A stretch of 17,499 nucleotides of DNA, from contig JAQVFD010000015.1 of assembly GCA_028697435.1 (NCBI GenBank), positions 1 to 17,499 of the forward strand, written 5' to 3'. The notes under the pieces were generated by a model. That model was not told where the DNA came from. It was given only the letters and a program-made list of their open reading frames with translations, and did not search any database. The stretch's first letter is position 1. Each line of letters begins with the position of its first letter. Shown here piece by piece: positions 8,901-14,332 of this stretch. A program made the translations under genes and the position numbers. The DNA comes from Clostridiaceae bacterium. Its GTDB lineage: Bacteria > Bacillota > Clostridia > Lutisporales > Lutisporaceae.

Positions 8901-9547
8901 TCTGAAATATCTCCCAATACGGATAGTGCCCTTTCAACTCCCGAAAGCCTGTTGCGAATTCTTCCCAGTCCCCTGTTGACCTTTTCTGTAAGCTCACGTC
9001 CGTACTCTTCAAGGTAGAATATACGCTCCAGCATTTTTGTCTTATCCCCCTTGGGAGACAAAAGAAATTCCTGAAATTTATTTTGAGGAAGCACCACGGA
9101 ACGGGTAAAATCTTCAAACTTCAATCCGATAAGCTCTGTAACGGCATCATTGACTTCGATCAGCTTGTCTGCAATGATTCTCTCTCCTGCAGGATTCAAC
9201 TCCATCAGTCTGGCGACTCTTGATTCTATGGAATTTTCCGAGTCCTTCTTACGCCTGTACACCCTTTCTACCTTGTATGTCTTTCTCACCTTAGCTTTCA
9301 CCAGGTCAAAGGTAAATGAAACTCTTACATTATCTGAAGACATGTTTATTATGCCCTGGGTGCCTCTGTTAGCCCTTTGAACATTTCCATACAAAGCTAA
9401 GGTCAAAGCATCCAGTATGGTTGATTTTCCACTGCCCGTAGGCCCGAATATTCCAAAAAGACCTGTCTCCCCAAGCCGGTCAAAATCCACAGACTGCAGT
9501 TCCTTAAAACTCTGCAGCCCCTCTACTTCAAGATACCTGGCTCTCAT
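5966..9547 (-). CDS. sbcC: Exonuclease SbcC (Rad50-like ATPase)
   Basis: SbcC is the SMC-like ATPase subunit of the SbcCD complex, which opens DNA hairpins and processes blocked or broken ends. The 1193-residue protein has Walker A GPTGSGKS at residues 35-42. Very long coiled-coil arms rich in E, K and L follow, with a zinc-hook CPVC at 584-587 near their middle. The ABC signature LSGGE is near 1095-1099, Walker B FFFLDEGFGTLD near 1125-1136, and a switch-histidine segment LISH near 1162. I chose the ATG at 9545-9547 because GGAGGTGA precedes it closely and family proteins begin with an MR(A/P)-type strand. The longer in-frame start at 9598 would add 17 unconserved residues. The start overlaps the end of sbcD by 20 bases. 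No frameshift or missing motif is seen. Confidence 0.97.
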   Translation of the reverse strand: MRARYLEVEGLQSFKELQSVDFDRLGETGLFGIFGPTGSGKSTILDALTLALYGNVQRANRGTQGIINMSSDNVRVSFTFDLVKAKVRKTYKVERVYRRKKDSENSIESRVARLMELNPAGERIIADKLIEVNDAVTELIGLKFEDFTRSVVLPQNKFQEFLLSPKGDKTKMLERIFYLEEYGRELTEKVNRGLGRIRNRLSGVERALSVLGDISDASLMDSEAGLIAAEKHKKNVAEALKVTEEEYFNAKEVWELSADYREAAEKYEELLAGRAEIDLMRISCKGAEAARSLIDRINDIKKTEGELEKTQEELSALYASLCELEGQHKQGQSELEAAISARQDKIPVLIEHRTKLDKVLKTKNELEKMEEVLRKLRDEYVILKKKVDNRNDTIAKQKSGLEELLKEAAGKKARTEALKVEAGVRDKIRKGANLEEDMERSQKEKEKLKAKFEEMSDIINRQGLELESFEKTGLKLLNDKEAIQSFYEEHKKSKKWDRNDLHEGETKYYSIRSIIDALKLKNKDMEQLKQKELENSKQFIALDAQFEALSEIDNKRMLLEEKKKEQEGHAAFFLAQNLKENEPCPVCGAVTHPNPASHPKKDHGAEAEAVKELQEYVNKLETELRALENKGIKLEEQRSNLNRQKEELASEIRNKQEEQADLIDRLPEDYKGLSISEIEVTLGKIEEEKQEKLKDIETWEKKLTELEESQKKIGEDYNRYQVEISSMGSRLETNRKHLKDLEKAYTEAKETWEEKGNAYAAAAIDMGGGSMRDELRRLQEKDKEAEIVYKELQIIEHRISELRKEIDKEEEEKKLDMEKLSENTAEGRGFKYQKEEKEKEIHDFIGDKDIKDEILKTEEEISLLTKGEQKAQQNVNILRERYEKEIKDKKVLEKQSEIYRNKLADDSKKLDKELTDKGFSDIEEVEKAFMTKDELEKKGKIIKEYEKAESSIIAHKALIEKKLSGRSITEELWQDVNRRYEELKLEKENSIARYESAKNRLETIKSNYENWLLLKKELKEYSRKKEHLELIKNLLKGNSFIEYISEERLRYIAKEASETLGILTRHKYGLELDTENGFVIRDDANGGMRRLVTTLSGGETFLTSLALALALSSQIQLKGQSPLEFFFLDEGFGTLDSSLLDTVIDALERLSTKERVIGLISHVPELKSRITRRLVVEAPVVNGSGSRIYIEKA

Positions 9548-10784
9548 CGGCCTCACCTCCGGGCTGTATTTCATCCAAGTCATTTTCCTGATCACCATTT
9601 ATTATTTCAAGGAAGGATTCCAGCATATCTTCGGCTGCTTCCATCCCTGTCTTGTACCTGTAATAATCTTTAAAAAGCTCTTCTATCTTTTTTCCTTCCC
9701 TGCTTTCAAAACCTATTATACTTTCCTTCTCATCAGTTACCACCGGCCTTATGTTTATAATACCGGGGTTAAGCTCCCTGAGAAGTTTTTGTTCTTCCAT
9801 TGTCAGAGCCCTATCGGTATATACCTCCAGGTCTATCCACGCATTCATGTCCCTTCCTTCCTCACACCAGCGCAATGCCTCCATTATACCGTTCTTAGCC
9901 TTCCACTGCTTCAGCGGTTTCCCGGAATTCAGATAAACTTCCTTTATCTCAGCCTCTCTTCCGGGTACTGCATCCACTATGTATACGACTTTGCTGTAAT
10001 CTGTCTCCGAAAAGCTGTATGCCAATGGGGAACCGGAATAATACGTTGGCGAGGGAGCGCTTTTTATTCTTTGGGGTCTGTGAAGGTGTCCCAAGGCAAT
10101 AAAATGTGCATTATCGGGAAGCCGGGAAGGATCTACAACCAAAGCTCCCCCAAGTTGTCTTTCGGAGTCTGAAGTCCTTCCGTCCCTGAGATACAAGTGG
10201 CTTACTATGAGGTTCACGGTGTCTTCTCTGAAGTTGTCGCTCAAATTATGCAGCAGCTCCGATATTTTATCGGAATAAGCCTCCTGAAGCTTTTCTTCAC
10301 GGGAATCTGCCGATATAAGCTGCTCAAGCCTTGATTCCGAAGGATAGGGCAATGTGATTATTACAGCACTGTGCTCGGAAGTACCTGGTTTTATCTCAAG
10401 CCATCCGGGACCTGCCTTTATTATAGGACTGCTTCCAAATACCCCTGCATCACTTCCCGGATAACCAAGGAGTACAATGCCGTTCTTATATGCCAATGGG
10501 CTGGCTGCACACAGCCTGTCAGGGTTGTCATGGTTGCCTGCTATTACGACAACTGCCCGTCTGCCCTTATCGTTCAGTCTGTCAACCGCATCATAAAACA
10601 GTTCCTCAGCGGCGGAAGACGGATTATATGTATCAAAAATATCCCCCGCTACAAGCACCAAATCTACCGATTCATTTTCTGCGATTCCGCAAAGTTCATC
10701 TATGAACTGCCTTTGCTCCTCTATCCTGTTTATATTATCGAGAGTCTTGCCCAAATGCCAGTCTGAAGTGTGGAGTATGCGCAT
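9528..10784 (-). CDS. sbcD: Exonuclease SbcD (Mre11-like nuclease)
   Basis: SbcD is the manganese-dependent nuclease partner of SbcC, with 3'-5' exonuclease and hairpin endonuclease activity. The 418-residue protein shows the full calcineurin-like phosphoesterase set: DWHLGK with Asp8 and His10, GDIFD with Asp48, GNHD at residues 83-86, a conserved His at about 196, and GHLH at 232-235. The C-terminal part is the capping domain plus an acidic tail of the kind that contacts SbcC. The ATG at 10782-10784 follows GAGGTGG at a normal distance. It is the first gene of its unit, with a promoter about 40 bases upstream, and its stop overlaps the sbcC start by 20 bases, as is usual for the pair. Confidence 0.97.
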   Translation of the reverse strand: MRILHTSDWHLGKTLDNINRIEEQRQFIDELCGIAENESVDLVLVAGDIFDTYNPSSAAEELFYDAVDRLNDKGRRAVVVIAGNHDNPDRLCAASPLAYKNGIVLLGYPGSDAGVFGSSPIIKAGPGWLEIKPGTSEHSAVIITLPYPSESRLEQLISADSREEKLQEAYSDKISELLHNLSDNFREDTVNLIVSHLYLRDGRTSDSERQLGGALVVDPSRLPDNAHFIALGHLHRPQRIKSAPSPTYYSGSPLAYSFSETDYSKVVYIVDAVPGREAEIKEVYLNSGKPLKQWKAKNGIMEALRWCEEGRDMNAWIDLEVYTDRALTMEEQKLLRELNPGIINIRPVVTDEKESIIGFESREGKKIEELFKDYYRYKTGMEAAEDMLESFLEIINGDQENDLDEIQPGGEADESQVS

Positions 10785-10822
10785 GGTGTTCCACCTCGAA
10801 TCTAATTAATTCCATTATCTCT

Positions 10823-10851
10823 ATTCTATCGGATTTTTTTCCAAAAGACAA
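10823..10851 (-). promoter_or_regulatory. Likely sigma-A promoter of sbcD-sbcC-SIMPL-M32
   Basis: A -35-like TTGTCT (plus 10846-10851) and a -10 TAGAAT (plus 10823-10828) are spaced by exactly 17 bases, about 38 bases before the sbcD ATG. It lies downstream of the lepB terminator, where a new unit would need a promoter. Each box departs from consensus, so the strength is probably moderate. Confidence 0.6.
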
Positions 10852-10888
10852 TTTAATATATGGTTAACATAACGTAAATATGCGCAAC

Positions 10889-10917
10889 AAAAAACCCGGC
10901 TTATCATAATTGCCGGG
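10889..10917 (-). terminator. Intrinsic terminator after lepB
   Basis: On the minus strand CCCGGC (plus 10912-10917) pairs with GCCGGG (plus 10895-10900) across an 11-base loop and is followed directly by six T (plus 10889-10894). It begins about 10 bases after the lepB stop codon and separates that unit from the sbcD promoter. Confidence 0.85.
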
Positions 10918-10926
10918 CAGTACAGT

Positions 10927-11466
10927 CTATTTCAATTTTCCTATTTCATTCAGCGGCCATAATCTGAATACAGCCTTACCCATAAGGTATTCTTCCTCAA
11001 TGAACCCAACTGATTCAAATCTGCTGTCTCTGCTGTTCTCCCTGTTATCACCCATTACCATATACATGCCTTCAGGAATGGTTGTCTTTTTAAATCCAAA
11101 GTCAGGTGTGGGGGATTGTGTAAAATCAGGCTCCAACGTCTTTCCATCTATATATACTCTGTTTTCCTTTATCTCAACAGTTTCACCAGGCAAACCCACA
11201 ACTCTCTTTATGAGATTCAGATGTTCCAGCTTATCCTGTTCGCTGTCTATTACTACAATATCTCCTCTTTCAGGATCGCCCACCAAATAATTTAGCCTTG
11301 ATACAATAAGTATCTGCCCTTCATGCAGCGTTGGCTCCATTGATACGCTCATTGCATAAGCTGTTCTGAATATGTATGTTCTGAAAATCGCTGCAAGTAC
11401 TATTGCTAAAACAATCGTTTTTATCCACGAGTATATCTCCTTTTTCGTCTCTTCGCTAAACTTCAA
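10927..11466 (-). CDS. lepB: Type I signal peptidase
   Basis: This is a membrane-bound serine protease that removes signal peptides from secreted preproteins, with its active site on the outer face of the membrane. In this 179-residue protein a single transmembrane helix (about residues 13-33) is followed by SMEPTL with the nucleophile Ser42, and LIKRVVGLPGE with the general base Lys87. The GDNRENSRDSR segment follows near the C-terminus. The size and single anchor are those of Gram-positive SipS-type enzymes. The start is a TTG at 11464-11466, preceded by AAGGGGTG 7 bases upstream; no ATG fits the conserved N-terminus. It lies 25 bases after hepT, so it may be transcribed with the toxin-antitoxin pair. 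I see no separate promoter in that gap. The symbol could equally be sipS. Confidence 0.95.
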   Translation of the reverse strand: MKFSEETKKEIYSWIKTIVLAIVLAAIFRTYIFRTAYAMSVSMEPTLHEGQILIVSRLNYLVGDPERGDIVVIDSEQDKLEHLNLIKRVVGLPGETVEIKENRVYIDGKTLEPDFTQSPTPDFGFKKTTIPEGMYMVMGDNRENSRDSRFESVGFIEEEYLMGKAVFRLWPLNEIGKLK

Positions 11467-11491
11467 ATTAACGCACCCCTTCTAATGTTCT

Positions 11492-11845
11492 TTACAATGC
11501 TTCCTCTAGTGCCCCCTGACAAAATTTCTTTAAATATGGAATGTCCCGACATATTGTTTCCCAAGTTGCTTGTATACTGATACTGCCATAGGCATGGGCC
11601 ATTACGTTCCTCATCGACTTAATTTCGTGCCAAGGCATATGACTGTATTCATTCCGGAATTCCTGACTCAATTGCCCGCTCAATTCACCTATTTGAAGAA
11701 TGCACATAGCGCAGGAATTTCGATAAGCTTTATCAGATTCAAAAATTCTTATATCTCTGCCAAACCGCTCAACTATCTCTACTATGTCGTTACAGTAATT
11801 GACGATATGCTGCAAAATAGAAAAATCCCGTTTACTAATTCTCAT
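11492..11845 (-). CDS. hepT: HepT-like ribonuclease toxin (HEPN, DUF86)
   Basis: This is a 117-residue all-helical HEPN-domain protein of the HepT (DUF86) family. Characterised HepT toxins are RNases that act on cellular RNA and are silenced when the partner MntA adds AMP groups to a tyrosine. The diagnostic RX4HXY motif is intact as RNVMAHAY at residues 79-86, so the catalytic Arg and His and the modifiable Tyr are all there. The family's QIGEL segment lies near residues 51-55. I chose the ATG at 11843-11845 because GGAGGAGG precedes it closely; a longer frame starting at 11893 has no such support. It overlaps the end of mntA by 11 bases, the usual gene order and coupling for this system. 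The gene looks functional, but activity is inferred from motifs. Confidence 0.9.
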   Translation of the reverse strand: MRISKRDFSILQHIVNYCNDIVEIVERFGRDIRIFESDKAYRNSCAMCILQIGELSGQLSQEFRNEYSHMPWHEIKSMRNVMAHAYGSISIQATWETICRDIPYLKKFCQGALEEAL

Positions 11846-12134
11846 ATAGCAGCACCTCCTCCGACCGGATACTATCCAGGAACTGTTTATCAAGACTGTC
11901 AGTAGTCAGAAGATCAACCTTTGCCTTCAACTGCTCCTCGATAGCTATCTTGAGTCCGGCAAGCGCAAGCAGACCGTAAATATTGCCCTTGTCTATACGG
12001 AGATCTATGTCACTATTTGGCTCAGCTTCTCCGCGGGCATATGAACCAAACAGATAAATACGCTCAGCACCATACTGCTCTCCTAATGCAGCAACGGTCT
12101 GTCGTATTTCTTCCATTCCGAGCGTTCTATCCAT
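11835..12134 (-). CDS. mntA: MntA-like nucleotidyltransferase antitoxin
   Basis: This is a 99-residue minimal nucleotidyltransferase of the DNA polymerase beta superfamily. The catalytic signature GS-X10-DXD is complete: Gly30-Ser31 and Asp42-X-Asp44, with a third acidic residue at Asp74 (KVDLLT). In characterised MntA/HepT pairs the enzyme transfers AMP from ATP to the HepT tyrosine and so neutralises it. The ATG at 12132-12134 has a strong AAGGAGGAG site about 6 bases upstream. The hepT start lies inside its 3' end, so the antitoxin is translated first. A good promoter (12171-12199) lies directly upstream, and the pair is separated from rsgI by a terminator, so it is an independent unit. 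Confidence 0.9.
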   Translation of the reverse strand: MDRTLGMEEIRQTVAALGEQYGAERIYLFGSYARGEAEPNSDIDLRIDKGNIYGLLALAGLKIAIEEQLKAKVDLLTTDSLDKQFLDSIRSEEVLLYEN

Positions 12135-12170
12135 TTGATCTCCTCCTTGTCTTTCCTATTTCTTTACATT

Positions 12171-12199
12171 ATTATACTATTATTTCTGTTCTATAGCAA
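12171..12199 (-). promoter_or_regulatory. Sigma-A promoter of mntA-hepT(-lepB)
   Basis: A -35-like TTGCTA (plus 12194-12199) and a perfect -10 TATAAT (plus 12171-12176) are separated by 17 bases, about 36 bases before the mntA ATG. No other promoter is visible before lepB, so this one may also drive the signal peptidase gene. Confidence 0.75.
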
Positions 12200-12259
12200 T
12201 TCTAAGATGTTCATAAAAATATACCCGAACCCTCGTAACCCATAAACCCTACCCCAACT

Positions 12260-12287
12260 CTCGTGACTCGCGACTCGTGTCTCGTGA
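12260..12287. repeat. Four-copy heptamer tandem repeat
   Basis: Four adjacent 7-base units read CTCGTGA, CTCGCGA, CTCGTGT and CTCGTGA on the plus strand, followed by a partial unit CTG. The repeat lies in the non-coding gap between the rsgI terminator and the mntA promoter. It is followed on the plus-strand left side by a C- and A-rich stretch (about 12224-12258), which is compositionally unlike the AT-rich intergenic DNA around it. No gene or regulatory function can be assigned. Confidence 0.75.
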
Positions 12288-12290
12288 CTG

Positions 12291-12314
12291 AAAAAAGGGC
12301 TTCCGCCCTTTTTT
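12291..12314 (-). terminator. Intrinsic terminator after rsgI
   Basis: On the minus strand AAAAAAGGGC is followed by a GGAA tetraloop and GCCCTTTTTT, a perfect 10-base stem ending in a T-tract. It begins directly after the rsgI stop codon (12315-12317). It isolates the sigI-rsgI unit from the toxin-antitoxin unit. Confidence 0.92.
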
Positions 12315-13514
12315 CTATCTGCTTCTGCCTCTGCTGTCATTTTTATAATTATTGACTTTCCACTCCGGATCGTCATTATTTTTACTATTGTCATTTCTAT
12401 CATTCTTATTATTTTTGTTGTTCCTGTCCTCTTTGTTCTTATTATCTTTTTCCTCTCTATCGTTCTTATCGCTTCTATTGCTATTATCATCCCTATCATT
12501 TTTATCATTCTTGTAGTTTTTGTTGTCCTTATCTTCTTTGTTCTTCTCTCTGTCCTCCTCCATGTCGTCATCATCGTCTCTGTCTCTGGGATTCCCTGCT
12601 TTCTTGTTATTCTTATCATCATTGTCTTTATTTTTCTTGCCGTCCTCTTCCCTGCCTTCACGGTTATCGGAGCTTTCGTTCTTTTTTCTGTTTTCCTTTT
12701 CTGCTTCCTTCGCTGCTTTTTCTGCTTCCTGCTTAGCTTCTCTTGCAGCTTTCTCTGCAGCTTTTTCTGCTTCCTTTGCGGCTTTCTCCGCTTCTTTTCT
12801 GCCTTCCCTTATAAGATTTGCTACTTCTTTTACGGACATGTCCTTTACTTCTTCATCCCTGATCTCAGGCATTACTTCTTTTAGGTTGTCTTCAAGCACT
12901 TTTCTCCCCGGAGAAACTTTTTGTGATACAGCTGTCTTATAATTCTCTACATCAGTTTTTTCTACCGTTACTCCGCCGGCTTTATTAACCTTGGACAGTT
13001 CCTTTTCTGCAGTCTTTGCGACTGTTTCTTCCAGCTTCTTCTCCTGCTTTGGATTCTTCGCGGATACAATAACTACAATTTCATCTTCAGCCTCTTCATC
13101 TATATAGCCCTTGTCAGAAGCAGTCTTTATTATTTCTGACAGTGCAGCATCAATATTCCGGTTCTTCAAATCTTTTGTATCCTTAATAAAGTCAACTGCA
13201 TCTTCTGTCAGTGGGTTCACTGCTATTACCCTTTCAAACCTGTTCAGGGACAGGGATAAACTGGGATTGATATCAACGCTTACATAACTGTATGGGGTGT
13301 AATAGGCATATACTCCCGTTGACAGGAATATACATGCCATGAAGCAGGCTGCTAATCCCGCCAGACGTTTGCTTATGGGATATGTCTTGCGCTGCTTAAG
13401 CTCTATTTCATCCCCTATTGCTGCAGACATTTGCCTCTTGACTTTTATAAAATCTCCCGTATCTGTTATAACTATCATATGCTTTTTATCTATTTCCGCT
13501 ACTATAGCCTTCAC
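12315..13514 (-). CDS. rsgI: RsgI-type transmembrane anti-sigma factor with charged low-complexity tail
   Basis: RsgI proteins bind and hold SigI at the membrane and release it when an extracytoplasmic signal triggers proteolysis. Of 399 residues, about 1-45 form the cytosolic RsgI N-terminal domain (AIVAEID, TDTGDFIKV), 51-71 a single transmembrane helix, and 78-101 the conserved segment SVDINPSLSLSLNRFERVIAVNP, with Asn83-Pro84 at the place where family members are self-cleaved. An alpha/beta-like extracytoplasmic domain follows to about residue 238. Then come an Ala/Glu/Lys helix of KEAEKAA repeats (239-278) and a roughly 120-residue tail made almost only of D, N, K, R and E. No carbohydrate-binding or hydrolase domain is seen. 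I chose the GTG at 13512-13514: it overlaps the sigI TGA as GTGA and follows GGGGGTGG at good spacing. Longer in-frame starts up to 13550 are possible. Confidence 0.88.
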   Translation of the reverse strand: MKAIVAEIDKKHMIVITDTGDFIKVKRQMSAAIGDEIELKQRKTYPISKRLAGLAACFMACIFLSTGVYAYYTPYSYVSVDINPSLSLSLNRFERVIAVNPLTEDAVDFIKDTKDLKNRNIDAALSEIIKTASDKGYIDEEAEDEIVVIVSAKNPKQEKKLEETVAKTAEKELSKVNKAGGVTVEKTDVENYKTAVSQKVSPGRKVLEDNLKEVMPEIRDEEVKDMSVKEVANLIREGRKEAEKAAKEAEKAAEKAAREAKQEAEKAAKEAEKENRKKNESSDNREGREEDGKKNKDNDDKNNKKAGNPRDRDDDDDMEEDREKNKEDKDNKNYKNDKNDRDDNSNRSDKNDREEKDNKNKEDRNNKNNKNDRNDNSKNNDDPEWKVNNYKNDSRGRSR

Positions 13515-14236
13515 TTTTTCCACCCCCAGTCTATGAACTCCCTTATACAATAATAATCTCCCGTTAGTATTATCATCGCTGCTACTACATAATTTCGTGA
13601 GCGTTCTATAGTTTTTCGGGGTAATTTTATTCCTTCTTCAATATCTGCTATTGGAAGATATTTTTTTTGTTTTATTTTTGCCACAAGCTCCGGCCTGTCT
13701 ATTATGTACTTAACTATATCCAGATACGAACTCTTTGTGCCGGTATGCTTTGGAGAGCTTTTTGCCACTTCGGAAAACTCAAGTCCCCAATTATGAAGCT
13801 CTTCCTTCAATTGCACCAGTTCCTGTCTTCTAAGCTGATTTATCTCTTCCCGGTAATATTTCTCCTGAGCTTCGGAAGCTGCAACAACATTTTCAAAAAC
13901 TTCTTCTCCATCAGCTTCATCGGTGGTATATTCGCTTATATATGTAACTGATTGATGCTTTTTTTCTTTCCTGTAATAATCAATCAGTCTTCTACGGATT
14001 ATATTCTGGGCAAAACTAAGAAAATTCCCTTTTTCCCGGTCATAATGAACTATGGCTTCATCAAAGGCCATGAGTCCTATACTTAGTTCTTCATCATAGC
14101 CGTAAGAAACATACCTGCCTGTAGCCTTTTCAACAGCGGCGGCTATAAAGGGCTTGTACTCCTCTATGAAAACATTCTTTTCATCACTATTAAGTTTTAT
14201 ATCCATTACTCTTTCATTTATTGATTTATATGACAT
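13511..14236 (-). CDS. sigI: SigI-family RNA polymerase sigma factor
   Basis: This is a 241-residue alternative sigma factor of the SigI family, which in Bacillus responds to heat and in cellulolytic clostridia controls cellulosome and polysaccharide genes. The N-terminal half resembles sigma region 2: IAAAVEKATGRYVSYGYDEE, then EAIVHYDREKGNFLSFAQNIIRRRLIDYYRKEKK. The C-terminal half is the SigI-specific DNA-binding domain, with LVQLKEELHNWGLEF, the YIIDRPELVAKIKQKKYLPI segment and IKLPRKTIERSRNYVVA. The partner rsgI immediately follows and overlaps by four bases, which settles the assignment to SigI. I chose the ATG at 14234-14236 because GAGGTG lies about 5 bases upstream; a start at 14260 would add 8 unconserved residues. 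No CCCC/CGAA-type SigI autoregulatory promoter was recognised upstream. Confidence 0.94.
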   Translation of the reverse strand: MSYKSINERVMDIKLNSDEKNVFIEEYKPFIAAAVEKATGRYVSYGYDEELSIGLMAFDEAIVHYDREKGNFLSFAQNIIRRRLIDYYRKEKKHQSVTYISEYTTDEADGEEVFENVVAASEAQEKYYREEINQLRRQELVQLKEELHNWGLEFSEVAKSSPKHTGTKSSYLDIVKYIIDRPELVAKIKQKKYLPIADIEEGIKLPRKTIERSRNYVVAAMIILTGDYYCIREFIDWGWKK

Positions 14237-14268
14237 TCCGCACCTCAATAGTAGACGCATCTCTGCTA

Positions 14269-14281
14269 ATTATACATTATA
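14269..14281 (-). promoter_or_regulatory. Possible -10 elements upstream of sigI
   Basis: Two perfect TATAAT hexamers occur one base apart on the minus strand (plus 14276-14281 and 14269-14274), 33 to 45 bases before the sigI ATG. No convincing -35 box lies at 16-18 bases from either (ATGTTC and GTGAAT are the best candidates). This is therefore a tentative promoter. Confidence 0.4.
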
Positions 14282-14305
14282 CGGATAAGCGATTCACGGA
14301 ACATA

Positions 14306-14332
14306 TATTGGAAACATGTTAATATTCCAATA
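14306..14332 (-). repeat. Inverted repeat at the 3' end of addA
   Basis: TATTGGAA (14306-14313) and TTCCAATA (14325-14332) form a perfect 8-base inverted repeat with an 11-base loop, and the addA stop codon lies inside the loop. It is AT-rich and has no T-tract after it on the minus strand, so it is a poor terminator. It may be a weak mRNA 3' hairpin, an operator-like site just upstream of sigI, or chance. Confidence 0.45.

Noticed and set aside
6003..9380. Series of Ser/Phe/Leu-rich plus-strand frames
   Set aside because: They are antisense shadows of the E/K-rich coiled-coil region of sbcC, which yields S/F/L-rich frames on the opposite strand.
9417..10172. Long plus-strand frame (251 codons)
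   Set aside because: It is antisense to sbcD and the sbcC 5' end, both strongly supported by motifs, and its protein shows no recognisable family.
12191..12661. 156-codon open frame rich in Arg, Lys, Thr and Ile on the minus strand
   Set aside because: It is an alternate-frame reading of the repetitive rsgI tail and runs through the rsgI terminator and the heptamer repeat; it has no family features.
14237..14318. SigI-dependent autoregulatory promoter upstream of sigI
   Set aside because: I looked for the C-rich -35 and CGAA-like -10 expected of SigI promoters and found neither; only TATAAT hexamers without a clear -35 are present.
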